Assembly: GCA_012719115.1 (NCBI GenBank)
Contig: JAAYAZ010000263.1
Coordinates: 1 to 7,230, forward strand
Direction of reading: 5' to 3'
Length of the DNA stretch: 7,230 nucleotides
Source of the DNA: Dehalococcoidales bacterium
Lineage (GTDB): Bacteria; Chloroflexota; Dehalococcoidia; Dehalococcoidales; UBA5627
Every line of letters starts with the position of its first letter. Within the stretch, counting starts at the first letter, position 1. A program made the translations under genes and the position numbers. Below are positions 1-6,874 of this stretch, in pieces. Under the pieces are notes generated by a model. The model saw only the letters and a list, made by a program, of their open reading frames with translations, made no database searches and was not told where the DNA came from.

Positions 1-1
1 A

Positions 2-247
2 AAAGCACTCTCCGAAATCAGTCGTGTTTTAAAACCCGGAGGCTACGTTGTTTATGCCGAGGTTATATATCCGGAAGGAATATCCGAGATGGATAAAGTT
101 TCCAGATTCAGCTTCGGGCTTGAAAGCATAGATATAGATGAAGTTCAGGACTTTTTTGATACCAATGGCTTTGAGGAGATTCATTCGTTACTGGAAAAAT
201 CTCTTGTATGTCAAAATTATGAAGCGGTTTACAAAAAAAGTGCTTAA
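2..247 (+). CDS. SAM-dependent methyltransferase, C-terminal fragment (5' end outside window)
   Basis: The frame is open from the first base and ends at TAA, leaving 81 residues. The fragment begins KALSEISRVLKPGGYVVYAE. This is the typical post-motif III strand of class I (Rossmann-fold) SAM methyltransferases of the UbiE/Methyltransf_11 type, in which L..I.RVLKPGG..... follows the SAM-binding motifs. The rest (about residues 21-81) is a mixed helix/strand tail ending in YEAVYKK, as is common for the last beta strand of this fold. The SAM-binding GxGxG motif and the substrate-determining N-terminus lie outside the window, so the substrate cannot be named. It lies 69 bp upstream of leuD on the same strand. 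No clear terminator separates them, so co-transcription is possible. Confidence 0.8.
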   Translation, partial: KALSEISRVLKPGGYVVYAEVIYPEGISEMDKVSRFSFGLESIDIDEVQDFFDTNGFEEIHSLLEKSLVCQNYEAVYKKSA

Positions 248-316
248 TACACAGTCTATCATCTGATACTGAATATAAATTGGTTAAGTATATTATATAA
301 AGGAGCTGTCCTCTTA

Positions 317-811
317 ATGTTAAAAGGGAAGGTTTTTAAGTACGGAGAAAATGTCGATACGGATGCTATTATTCCGGCACGCTATCTGAATGTTTCCGAA
401 CCGTGCGAGCTTGCAAAGCACTGTATGGAAGATATAGACCTTGAATTTGTCGGTAAGGTCAATAGTGGCGATATCATAGTTGCCACTACCAATTTTGGCT
501 GTGGCTCCTCCAGAGAGCATGCGCCGATAGCCATTAAAGCTTCCGGTGTTTCATGTGTTATTGCTAAAAGTTTTGCACGCATTTTCTTCCGCAACGCCAT
601 AAATATCGGTTTACCGGTACTTGAATGCAGTGAAGCTGTGGATAACACAAACAGCGGCGAGATTCTGGAAGTTGATTTATCAAATGGTAAAATTAAAAAT
701 TTAAATAACGGAAAAGAGTTTACCGCTGAGCCTTATCCGGATTTTATGGCGGAATTGATTTCAGCCGGCGGACTTATCGAATACACAAGAAATAGATTGG
801 AGAAGGATTAA
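317..811 (+). CDS. leuD: 3-isopropylmalate/(R)-2-methylmalate dehydratase small subunit
   Basis: This is the small (swivel-domain) subunit of the aconitase-family dehydratase. It pairs with the 4Fe-4S large subunit LeuC to isomerise 2-isopropylmalate to 3-isopropylmalate (leucine), and usually also citramalate to 3-methylmalate (isoleucine). Its 164 residues match the short LeuD form. Visible motifs are [11 protein letters not shown] (14-24), the signature [11 protein letters not shown] (60-70) and [19 protein letters not shown] (85-103). The specificity loop reads YLNV (23-26), which does not settle isopropylmalate versus homoaconitate on its own. LeuB and CimA downstream favour the branched-chain pathway. 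The start is supported by AAAGGAG at 299-305, with a slightly long 11-nt spacer, and by the family-typical [10 protein letters not shown] opening. Its stop codon directly touches the leuB start, so translational coupling is likely. The LeuC partner is not adjacent upstream. Confidence 0.93.
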   Translation: MLKGKVFKYGENVDTDAIIPARYLNVSEPCELAKHCMEDIDLEFVGKVNSGDIIVATTNFGCGSSREHAPIAIKASGVSCVIAKSFARIFFRNAINIGLPVLECSEAVDNTNSGEILEVDLSNGKIKNLNNGKEFTAEPYPDFMAELISAGGLIEYTRNRLEKD

Positions 812-1900
812 ATGAAATTTAACATTGTTGTTTTGCCCGGTGACGGCATAGGCCCGGAGATAATTGATGAATCGGTAAAAGTAATGAATGCCGTCGGCAA
901 AAAATTCGGGCATGAGTTTAATTGTGAATACGCCCTTATCGGTGGCGTAGCTATTGATGAAGAGGGAACTGCCTTATCACAGGAAACTATAGATAAATGT
1001 AAAAAGAGTGACGCAGTATTATTAGGCGCTGTCGGTGACCCGAGATTTGACGACCCACAGGCGCCTGTTCATCCGGAAGATGGTTTACTGGCAATCCGCA
1101 AGGAACTGGGTTTATTTGCCAACCTGAGACCAGTGTGTTCCTATCCTTCATTGTTGGACCACACCAATTTCAAACCTCAGGTGCTAAAGGATGTCGATTT
1201 CATTTTCGTCAGAGAGTTGACAGGAGGTTTATACTTCGGGCAACCCAAAAAGAGGTGGGAAGATAGTGACGGCAGGTGGGGGATTGATTCGATGTTGTAT
1301 TCCGAACATGAAATCGCGCGTATAGTAAGAGTTGCTTTCGAGATTGCACGCACCCGCAAAAAGAAATTGATATCTGTAGATAAGGCTAACGTTCTTCAAT
1401 CCTCAAGATTATGGAGACAGGTTGCTGTTGAAATTTCAAAGGAATACCCGGATGTTGAATTGGAACATATGCTGGTTGATGCCTGTGCCATGAGGCTTAT
1501 ACAGAATCCAAGATATCTTGATGTCCTGGTTACCGAGAATACATTCGGCGATATATTGACCGATGAAGCATCTATGCTTGGCGGTTCGCTGGGAATGTTG
1601 GCATCTGCCAGCCTGGCGGGTGTCCCAAAAGCCGGCGAAAGAACACTCGGAATGTATGAGCCCAGCCATGGCAGCGCACCGCGTCATAAAGGACTCAATG
1701 ATGCCAATCCGATTGCTACAATTTTAAGTATGGCTATGATGCTGAATTATTCATTCGGACTCTCAAAAGAAGCAGCGGCTGTTGAGGATGCCATCAGTAA
1801 GGTTCTATCAGAAAATTATGCAACTTATGATATAATGGGTGAAGGCTCAACTAAAGTAACCACTAGCCGGATGGGTGATTTAATCGCCGAAAGGATATAA
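812..1900 (+). CDS. leuB: 3-isopropylmalate dehydrogenase
   Basis: Beta-decarboxylating dehydrogenase (isocitrate/isopropylmalate dehydrogenase family). It oxidises 3-isopropylmalate to 2-oxoisocaproate and, in the citramalate route, 3-methylmalate to 2-oxobutyrate. It has 362 residues, the normal length. Visible are the N-terminal LPGDGIGPEI (8-17) and substrate arginines R96, R106 and R134 (in RELTGG). Also present are catalytic Y141 and K191, and Mg-binding D223, D247 and D251 (ENTFGDILTDE). The start ATG directly follows the leuD TAA, with a GGAGAAGGA Shine-Dalgarno inside the end of leuD. One oddity is the cofactor loop, which reads GSAPRHKG (287-294) where NAD-dependent LeuB enzymes normally have GSAPDIAG. 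The Asp that binds the NAD ribose is therefore replaced by Arg291. The alternative of isocitrate or homoisocitrate dehydrogenase is less likely given the neighbours. Confidence 0.95.
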   Translation: MKFNIVVLPGDGIGPEIIDESVKVMNAVGKKFGHEFNCEYALIGGVAIDEEGTALSQETIDKCKKSDAVLLGAVGDPRFDDPQAPVHPEDGLLAIRKELGLFANLRPVCSYPSLLDHTNFKPQVLKDVDFIFVRELTGGLYFGQPKKRWEDSDGRWGIDSMLYSEHEIARIVRVAFEIARTRKKKLISVDKANVLQSSRLWRQVAVEISKEYPDVELEHMLVDACAMRLIQNPRYLDVLVTENTFGDILTDEASMLGGSLGMLASASLAGVPKAGERTLGMYEPSHGSAPRHKGLNDANPIATILSMAMMLNYSFGLSKEAAAVEDAISKVLSENYATYDIMGEGSTKVTTSRMGDLIAERI

Positions 1901-1912
1901 GGTAAAAGTTAT

Positions 1913-3490
1913 ATGTCTATACAGCTTTACGACACAACTCTGAGAGACGGAGCGCAAAAAGAAGGGATATCCTTTTCTGTTGTCGATAAGCTGAATATTG
2001 CCGGTAAACTTGATGAGCTGGGTATTCATTACATAGAAGGCGGATGGCCCGGTTCAAATCCCAAAGATATCGAATTTTTTAATAAAGCACATGAATTGAA
2101 TTTAAAAAATGCCAAACTGGTTGCTTTTGGAAGCACCAGAAGGGCAAACGGAAAAGCAGAGGACGACGCGACACTGGCTTCACTTGTTGAAGCTAAAACC
2201 GATATTGTCACACTTGTTTCAAAATGTTCAGCCCGACAGGTAACGCAGGTGCTGGAAACCACCCTGGAAGAAAATATAAATATGATAACGGATTCAACCG
2301 AATACCTGAAAGGCAAAGGGATATCCGTTTTTATTGATGCCGAACATTTTTTCGATGGTTTTAAAGATAATCAACAATATGCTCTGGATGTTCTTATCGC
2401 TTCCGAAAAAGCGGGGGCTGATTGTCTGGTATTATGCGACACGAACGGAGGCACTCTGCCGGATGAAGCGTTTGACGCTGTTAAAAAAGTGTGCGAGGTA
2501 ACTTCGATACCAATAGGTATTCATGCTCATAATGACAGCGAACTTGCGGTTGCAGTTACGCTTGCCGCAGTGAAAGCCGGCGCTACACATGTACAGGGGA
2601 CAATTAACGGTTTCGGAGAGAGATGCGGAAATGCCAACCTTTGTTCAATCATTCCCAATCTTAAACTTAAAATGGACATAGATTGCATCAGCGATAACAA
2701 TCTGACAAAACTCTCTGAAGTAGCCAGTTATATAAATGAAACGGCTAATCTTAAACCAAATCCGTCACTGCCATATGTCGGTAGCAGTGCTTTCAGCCAC
2801 AAAGCAGGATTACATGTTTCCGGTTTAAGCAAGTGGTCAGGCAGTTACCAGCATATAGACCCGGCACTGGTAGGCAATAAATCACGCATGTTAATATCCG
2901 AGCTGTCAGGCAGATCCAATATTGTTCACAGAGCCAGTCAAATCGGTGTTTCATTACCTCCCAAGGGGAAGGAAGCGCAGCAATTGCTGGAGAAGGTCAA
3001 GGACCTTGAAAGCCGTGGTTTTCAATATGAAAATGCCGAAGCATCCTTCGATTTGCTGGTTCACAGAGCCCAGTCAGATTATCAATCACCTTTTGAACTG
3101 GTCGATTTCATGGTAATAATAGAAAGCCGGAGGCGTTCACCCACAACTCATAATAGTGACGAAGCGCTTTCCGAAGCAATGGTAAAAGTCAGAGTTGACG
3201 GTCAAATAATGCATACTGCATCAGAGGGTAACGGCCCGGTCAATGCTATGGACAAAGCCTTGAGGAAAGCATTGATACAATCATATCCACAGCTTTCCTG
3301 CATTCAGCTTGTGGACTATAAAGTACGCATACTGGATTCGAAAAATACTGCATCACAGGTGCGGGTGCTTATAGAATCTACCGACGGTGCAGACCACTGG
3401 AACACAGTAGGAAGCTCGGCAAATATTATCGAGGCAAGCTGGCTGGCACTGGCAGACAGCCTCGAGTACTGGCTGATAAAGAATAAATAG
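1913..3490 (+). CDS. cimA: (R)-citramalate synthase
   Basis: Condenses pyruvate and acetyl-CoA to citramalate, the first step of the threonine-independent route to 2-oxobutyrate and isoleucine. It is 525 residues long, the usual length for the CimA branch of the isopropylmalate/homocitrate synthase family. The TIM-barrel domain (about 1-280) carries LYDTTLRDGAQ (5-15, with metal ligand D12), IEGGWPGSNPKD (41-52), HAHND (204-208, metal-binding histidines) and GFGERCGNANL (233-243). The IEGGWPGSNP segment is characteristic of this branch rather than of LeuA. FSHKAGLH (294-301) lies in the linker. The C-terminal LeuA-type regulatory dimer domain (about 370-525) contains GNGPVNAMDKALRKAL and the terminal NIIEASWLALADSLEY block. 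That domain usually binds the feedback inhibitor; isoleucine here is inference. It starts 12 bp after leuB, with a weak AAGG ribosome site at 1899-1902. Confidence 0.93.
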   Translation: MSIQLYDTTLRDGAQKEGISFSVVDKLNIAGKLDELGIHYIEGGWPGSNPKDIEFFNKAHELNLKNAKLVAFGSTRRANGKAEDDATLASLVEAKTDIVTLVSKCSARQVTQVLETTLEENINMITDSTEYLKGKGISVFIDAEHFFDGFKDNQQYALDVLIASEKAGADCLVLCDTNGGTLPDEAFDAVKKVCEVTSIPIGIHAHNDSELAVAVTLAAVKAGATHVQGTINGFGERCGNANLCSIIPNLKLKMDIDCISDNNLTKLSEVASYINETANLKPNPSLPYVGSSAFSHKAGLHVSGLSKWSGSYQHIDPALVGNKSRMLISELSGRSNIVHRASQIGVSLPPKGKEAQQLLEKVKDLESRGFQYENAEASFDLLVHRAQSDYQSPFELVDFMVIIESRRRSPTTHNSDEALSEAMVKVRVDGQIMHTASEGNGPVNAMDKALRKALIQSYPQLSCIQLVDYKVRILDSKNTASQVRVLIESTDGADHWNTVGSSANIIEASWLALADSLEYWLIKNK

Positions 3491-3492
3491 CA

Positions 3493-4398
3493 TCAACTCT
3501 GCTTTGTCCAGAAATTGAGGCTCAGGTATTTCCAGCCACCGTCGGGAAGCACTGCCACAATGTTTCCTTCTTCGATGCTATTTGCGATTTTAACTGCCTG
3601 ATGTATCAAAGCACCTGAGGACTGCCCGCAAAAAATCCCTTCAGTTCTCAACAGTGTTTTGGCAGCTTCGTTAGCCTGCGTGCTGGTTACGCATACCCTC
3701 TCGCTGACAAAACTCAAATCCAAAACGGGTGGTATGAATGTTTCAAGGCATCTTAGTCCCTGAATGCAATCTCCGGGCGGCGGCTCTACTCCGATTGTCT
3801 TAACTTGTGGGAAATTTTCTCTTAGCCTTTTAGTTACTCCGACAATTGTCCCGCCCGTTCCGATACCGGCAATAAGGTAATCGATTTTATCGTAAGGAAA
3901 GTCATCAAGTATTTCCACACCGGTAGTTTCATAATGAGCTATTGGATTGGCGGGATTGGCAAACTGGTCGGGCATGTAATATTTATCGCTTTTAGAAACC
4001 ATTTCCTTAACCGTGTTCATTGAACCGAGCACCCCTTTATCGGCTTCCGTTAAAATAAGCTCAGCCCCGAAAACCCTTATAAGCTGCTGCCTTTCTTTAC
4101 TCATATTTTCCGGCATAACAATTGTGACATTGTAACCCATTTTTTTACCCAGCCAAGCCAAAGATATTCCGGTATTTCCGCTGGTCGCTTCGATAATAGT
4201 TTTATCCTCATTAAGCTGACCTGTTTTTACAGCTGTATCCAGCATATATTTCGCTACGCGGTCTTTAGTGCTGGCGCTACCTCCCAGGTTTTGCCCTTCC
4301 AGTTTTGCTAATATATGAACTTTTTTATTTTTGACAATATCGGGCAGTTCTACCAATGGTGTATGTCCAAGGGCTTCGAGAGCATTATTGAAATACAT
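3493..4398 (-). CDS. cysM: cysteine synthase, CysM-like (PLP-dependent)
   Basis: Fold-type II PLP enzyme that makes L-cysteine from an activated serine (O-acetylserine or O-phosphoserine) and a sulfur donor. I start it at the ATG at 4398 (301 residues) because GGAGG at 4407-4411 sits 8 nt upstream. The frame stays open to a TTG at 4413, but that codon overlaps the Shine-Dalgarno. Motifs are ALGHTPLVEL (9-18), SASTKDR with PLP lysine K45, TSGNTG (72-77), MPENMSKERQQL (95-106), QFANPANPIAHY (145-156), the phosphate loop GTGGT (180-184), EGIFCGQSSGA and a C-terminal DGGWKYLS. The last motif and GLR (R216) look like CysM of Mycobacterium and E. coli rather than CysK. R216 aligns by eye with mycobacterial Arg220, which recognises O-phosphoserine. 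Around K45 the loop NLGGSASTKDR is two residues longer than the common NPGGSVKDR. Convergent with cimA, 2 bp apart. Confidence 0.9.
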   Translation of the reverse strand: MYFNNALEALGHTPLVELPDIVKNKKVHILAKLEGQNLGGSASTKDRVAKYMLDTAVKTGQLNEDKTIIEATSGNTGISLAWLGKKMGYNVTIVMPENMSKERQQLIRVFGAELILTEADKGVLGSMNTVKEMVSKSDKYYMPDQFANPANPIAHYETTGVEILDDFPYDKIDYLIAGIGTGGTIVGVTKRLRENFPQVKTIGVEPPPGDCIQGLRCLETFIPPVLDLSFVSERVCVTSTQANEAAKTLLRTEGIFCGQSSGALIHQAVKIANSIEEGNIVAVLPDGGWKYLSLNFWTKQS

Positions 4399-4423
4399 TG
4401 CATTATCCTCCAATATTGCGTAG

Positions 4424-4452
4424 ATTATAACATCAATAGTATCAGGATTAAA
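4424..4452 (-). promoter_or_regulatory. candidate sigma70-type promoter for the cysteine synthase gene
   Basis: On the minus strand a perfect TATAAT (plus positions 4424-4429) is preceded by TGT, giving an extended -10 (TGNTATAAT). Seventeen bases further upstream lies TTTAAT (4447-4452), a weak -35. Transcription would begin close to 4417, leaving a leader of about 20 nt that contains the GGAGG ribosome site. The assignment is by consensus matching only. Confidence 0.55.
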
Positions 4453-4474
4453 AATATCTAATACAGCTTTATGA

Positions 4475-4501
4475 TTGCAAACTAATTTGTTATAGTATAA
4501 A
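4475..4501 (+). promoter_or_regulatory. candidate promoter for the hypothetical two-gene operon
   Basis: TTGCAA (4475-4480) and TATAAA (4496-4501) are reasonable -35 and -10 elements, but their spacing is only 15 bp, shorter than the usual 17. The predicted start lies about 35 nt before the downstream ATG. The site is divergent from, and does not overlap, the candidate cysteine synthase promoter. No better pair is visible in this short intergenic stretch. Confidence 0.4.
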
Positions 4502-4540
4502 TGTAACCATTAAAATAATAAATAGTAAAGGATTGGAGTT

Positions 4541-5131
4541 ATGGCTGATATCAAAAGCTTTCGCGAAATTGCTATGGAGAAGATTGCCGCAATCGAAGAG
4601 GCCTCTGAAGAAGAGCAATTAAAGTGGAAATTCATACCCGAAGGCGAGAAGCTGGCAGCGGTATGTCTGGATAAAGGTAAGGAAATCAAATCCGAAATAG
4701 AGAAGTATGATGAGAAGTTAAGGCTATTCGTTTTACAGGGGGCAGAGAGGGTATTTATCAGTAATATCAACCTGCCTAAAAACGATATTCTTAAGGAGAA
4801 AAATGAGAAGGCCATGAATAACCTGCTTTTTATAAAAAAGGATAAAAAGGCAGTAACGGATGTATTCGACAAGATTAAATATATCTTTGAACATTACAAC
4901 ACGCAGGGCAAACAACAGAAAGAACAATCCTACGAACTGCTAAAAAACGATTTTCAGAACAAAGTAGAGCAGGCACTTGCACAAAAGGTTGGAGCGGGTA
5001 ACAATATCGAGCTGAATATTGAAAGTTTGCCCCAGTTCCAGGAAGAGTGGAGTAAGGTTTTAGTTCAAATCGATAGTCAGTATAACAACTATCTGAATGA
5101 ATATAAACAAAATCTGAAAGAAATAAAATAA
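4541..5131 (+). CDS. hypothetical protein, charged and helical (196 aa)
   Basis: I do not recognise a named family with certainty. The 196-residue protein is rich in Lys, Glu and Gln, has a single cysteine (C42), no signal peptide and no hydrophobic membrane-length segment, so it is probably cytosolic. The start of the protein (5-30) and residues 80-150 look strongly helical, with stretches that could form coiled coil. A short run at 58-78 (EKLRLFVLQGAERVFISNINL) is more hydrophobic. The ATG is supported by AAAGGA at 4527-4532 with an 8-nt spacer; the nearer GGAG at 4535-4538 is too close to be the main site. The gene is followed after 10 bp by another hypothetical gene, so the two probably form an operon. 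The length and the ribosome site argue for a real gene rather than chance. Confidence 0.8.
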   Translation: MADIKSFREIAMEKIAAIEEASEEEQLKWKFIPEGEKLAAVCLDKGKEIKSEIEKYDEKLRLFVLQGAERVFISNINLPKNDILKEKNEKAMNNLLFIKKDKKAVTDVFDKIKYIFEHYNTQGKQQKEQSYELLKNDFQNKVEQALAQKVGAGNNIELNIESLPQFQEEWSKVLVQIDSQYNNYLNEYKQNLKEIK

Positions 5132-5141
5132 ATCCATTTTT

Positions 5142-5858
5142 ATGCGAAAGACAATGAGCAACTACAACGATAGAATAGAATACGCAGCAGACAATACTAA
5201 AATAATAAGATTTCCAAAGCAGAAATTGTCTACTTTCGGGCAAACCAATATCAAATATTATATGGTTACCGAACCTATATACGGCGAGTTTGAAGCAACT
5301 GATGCTGAAACGATAGTCAGACAGGGCTATGTCATAGCTGAAAAGCCCAGAATAATAACACCATATTATATGTCCCGATTGGAAGGATTCAGTTCTGAAG
5401 CAAAGAATTATTTTTCTAAAATCGGCCAATTATACGGCGCCGACTCGCCCGGAATATACTATTCTTATAGCAATCAATCGAAAAATCTCTCCATTCTTTC
5501 AGAATGCATTGAATCAGTTGTGGATAAACTTAATGAAGAAATCGAGGGCAAAGCAGAAAATCTATCAGCCATCATAGTAGGGCAGGATGACCTTTGGGAC
5601 GTTTCCCTTTTAAAATTCATTTACGAACTCACTCAGAGTTCCCTGTATAATAATCTTAACCAATTCGAGGCTATGGGTTTATTAAATATTGATTCTTCGG
5701 GGATACCGAATGATGCCCGATTAATAATAGAAGAGTTATTTGAAAAACTTGCGAGGGGGAAAATTACACCGGGTATTTTGAAAAAAGAATTACAACACTG
5801 GGGATTATTTGAGATATACCAGGACCGCTTTTTTGCTGCTCTGCAATCCGGTAAATAG
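5142..5858 (+). CDS. hypothetical protein with a possible winged-helix-like segment (238 aa)
   Basis: No family name can be given with confidence. The 238-residue protein has no signal peptide or membrane segment. An N-terminal part (about 10-75) looks strand-rich, including TKIIRFPKQ, IKYYMVTEPIYGEF and EKPRIITPYYM. A middle helical part follows (about 115-135). The block DLWDVSLLKFIYELTQSSLYNNLNQFEAMGLLNID (150-184) resembles the helix-helix-recognition helix spacing of winged-helix domains; this is only a by-eye impression. The C-terminus (190-235) is amphipathic helix. The start at 5142 has no clear Shine-Dalgarno. The ATG at 5154 (residue 5, MSNYNDRIEY) has a weak GAAAG just before it and is an alternative. 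It lies 10 bp after the preceding hypothetical gene, and its stop codon abuts the stop of the convergent degV gene. Confidence 0.8.
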   Translation: MRKTMSNYNDRIEYAADNTKIIRFPKQKLSTFGQTNIKYYMVTEPIYGEFEATDAETIVRQGYVIAEKPRIITPYYMSRLEGFSSEAKNYFSKIGQLYGADSPGIYYSYSNQSKNLSILSECIESVVDKLNEEIEGKAENLSAIIVGQDDLWDVSLLKFIYELTQSSLYNNLNQFEAMGLLNIDSSGIPNDARLIIEELFEKLARGKITPGILKKELQHWGLFEIYQDRFFAALQSGK

Positions 5859-6710
5859 CTATTGATAATAAGCCAGCGCAAGTGTGCCTCTCCCGATAGA
5901 ATATCCGATTACGGGACTAACCTCCGTAATAAATAATTCCGTGCAGTTAAACTCTCTTTCCACTTTCTTTTTAAGATTGTTTGCCTCTTCGGATACATCT
6001 GTATGCATTACAGCCATATGAACACTGTTACCTCCGACCTCACGTTTGATTATTTCTAGCATTTTACTAATACCTCGATTGCTGCTTCTGACAGCGCTAA
6101 CAAAATGAACCACTCCGTCAGATATTGTTATTAAAGGCTTAACACCCAGCACTGAACCCATTTGTGAAGCTATTTTTGGGATTCTGCCTGTACGATAGGC
6201 GTGTTCAATAGTGTCAAGAACCAGATATACCTTAACCCTTTCCTTTATTCTTTTTGCAGTACTCAATACACTTGCCAAATCTTTGTTTTGCGCAGCTTGT
6301 TTTGCCGCTTCCATCGCTATAAACCCCTGTGATGCCGTAGCATTCGCTGAATCCAATATCTCAATTTGGGCGTCAGGCACCGCTGTCTTTACATTATCGG
6401 CAGCAATTCTGGCTACATTATATGTAGTGCTCAACTGCGAGGAAACGGTGATACATAATATGTCATAGCCCTTTCTTGCCTTTTCGGTAAATATGTCGAT
6501 ATAGTCAACCGGGTTTGAGGGTGCAGTAGAAAATGAATCCGGGCTTTTTTCCAGAAACCTGTATGCTTCTTTAGAAGATAAGTCGATTCCGTCCCTGTAT
6601 ATAATTCCATTGTAGAGTATTTTCATCGGGACAATCTCTATTTTGTGCTTTTTAGCCTGCTCATGGGTTAAACATGCCACACTGTCCGTAATATCACAGA
6701 CCTGTTTCAT
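5859..6710 (-). CDS. DegV family protein (fatty-acid-binding, FakB-like)
   Basis: DegV proteins bind a fatty acid in a two-domain alpha/beta fold. In Firmicutes (FakB) they present it to the kinase FakA to make acyl-phosphate. The 283 residues match the family length. Visible landmarks are ITDSVACLT (7-15), FSTAPSNPVDY (60-70, equivalent to the T-S-Q-P loop), VSSQLSTTYNVA (89-100), ILDSANATASQGF (118-130), LDTIEHAYRTGRIPK (165-179), LGVKPLI (188-194), VRSSNRGI (207-214) and PVIGYSIGRG (266-275). In typical members the last motif is close to IGxHxGPG. Here His is Ser271 and Pro is Arg274, so ligand carboxylate or phosphate handling may differ. The start ATG has a GGGTGG-like ribosome site 6 nt upstream. 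No FakA/DhaL gene is in the window. It is convergent with the hypothetical operon and divergent from moaA. Confidence 0.9.
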   Translation of the reverse strand: MKQVCDITDSVACLTHEQAKKHKIEIVPMKILYNGIIYRDGIDLSSKEAYRFLEKSPDSFSTAPSNPVDYIDIFTEKARKGYDILCITVSSQLSTTYNVARIAADNVKTAVPDAQIEILDSANATASQGFIAMEAAKQAAQNKDLASVLSTAKRIKERVKVYLVLDTIEHAYRTGRIPKIASQMGSVLGVKPLITISDGVVHFVSAVRSSNRGISKMLEIIKREVGGNSVHMAVMHTDVSEEANNLKKKVEREFNCTELFITEVSPVIGYSIGRGTLALAYYQ

Positions 6711-6764
6711 AGTAAACCACCCAAATAAGACAACATTATACAGGGGATTTATTGTTGCGATTGT

Positions 6765-6792
6765 ATTATATCACAATCTATAGTGTATTCAA
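6765..6792 (-). promoter_or_regulatory. candidate promoter for the DegV-family gene
   Basis: On the minus strand TTGAAT (plus 6787-6792) and TATAAT (6765-6770) are separated by 16 bp. The -10 carries an upstream TGA, giving an extended -10 (TGNTATAAT). This predicts a leader of about 48 nt before the degV ATG. A second TATAAT lies nearer the gene (6735-6740) but lacks a convincing -35. Confidence 0.6.
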
Positions 6793-6818
6793 TCGGGTAT
6801 ATTCATTCCAGTATATTG

Positions 6819-6847
6819 TTGACATGATTCGTATAAAATAGTATATT
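6819..6847 (+). promoter_or_regulatory. strong sigma70-type promoter for the moaA leader
   Basis: A perfect TTGACA (6819-6824) and TATATT (6842-6847, five of six matches to TATAAT) are separated by the ideal 17 bp. Transcription is predicted to begin around 6853-6855, about 37 nt before the riboswitch aptamer, giving a leader of about 240 nt before moaA. A 9-bp direct repeat, AGTATATTG, occurs at 6810-6818 (just upstream of and touching the -35) and at 6840-6848 (covering the -10). Confidence 0.75.
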
Positions 6848-6874
6848 GAACAAAAGTATTCGGTAATCTTAAAA

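Noticed and set aside
266..294. Possible separate promoter for leuD (TATATT at 289-294)
   Set aside because: There is no acceptable -35 at 16-18 bp, and the start would fall within or next to the ribosome site.
301..312. AGGA-GCTG-TCCT mini-hairpin overlapping the leuD ribosome site
   Set aside because: Four base pairs with a four-base loop is too weak to call a regulatory structure. The 69-bp gap is also too short for a T-box or leader-peptide attenuator.
1436..1687. Minus-strand frame inside leuB
   Set aside because: It lies wholly within a well-supported gene and its translation resembles no family.
4411..4413. TTG start for the cysteine synthase (five extra residues)
   Set aside because: The codon overlaps the GGAGG that is ideally spaced for the ATG at 4398, and the extra residues are not family-typical.
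4510..4872. 120-codon minus-strand open frame opposite the first hypothetical gene
   Set aside because: It is Ser/Leu/Phe-rich as expected for the antisense of a Lys/Glu-rich gene, and it has no supporting signals.
4875..5429. 184-codon open frame on the minus strand opposite the two hypothetical genes
   Set aside because: It spans the junction of two plus-strand genes with better ribosome sites, its translation is rich in Cys, Tyr and Phe with no recognisable domain, and no ribosome site or promoter precedes it.
6731..6757. CAACA...TGTTG inverted repeat in the degV leader
   Set aside because: Only five contiguous pairs with a long A/T-rich loop; it could easily occur by chance.
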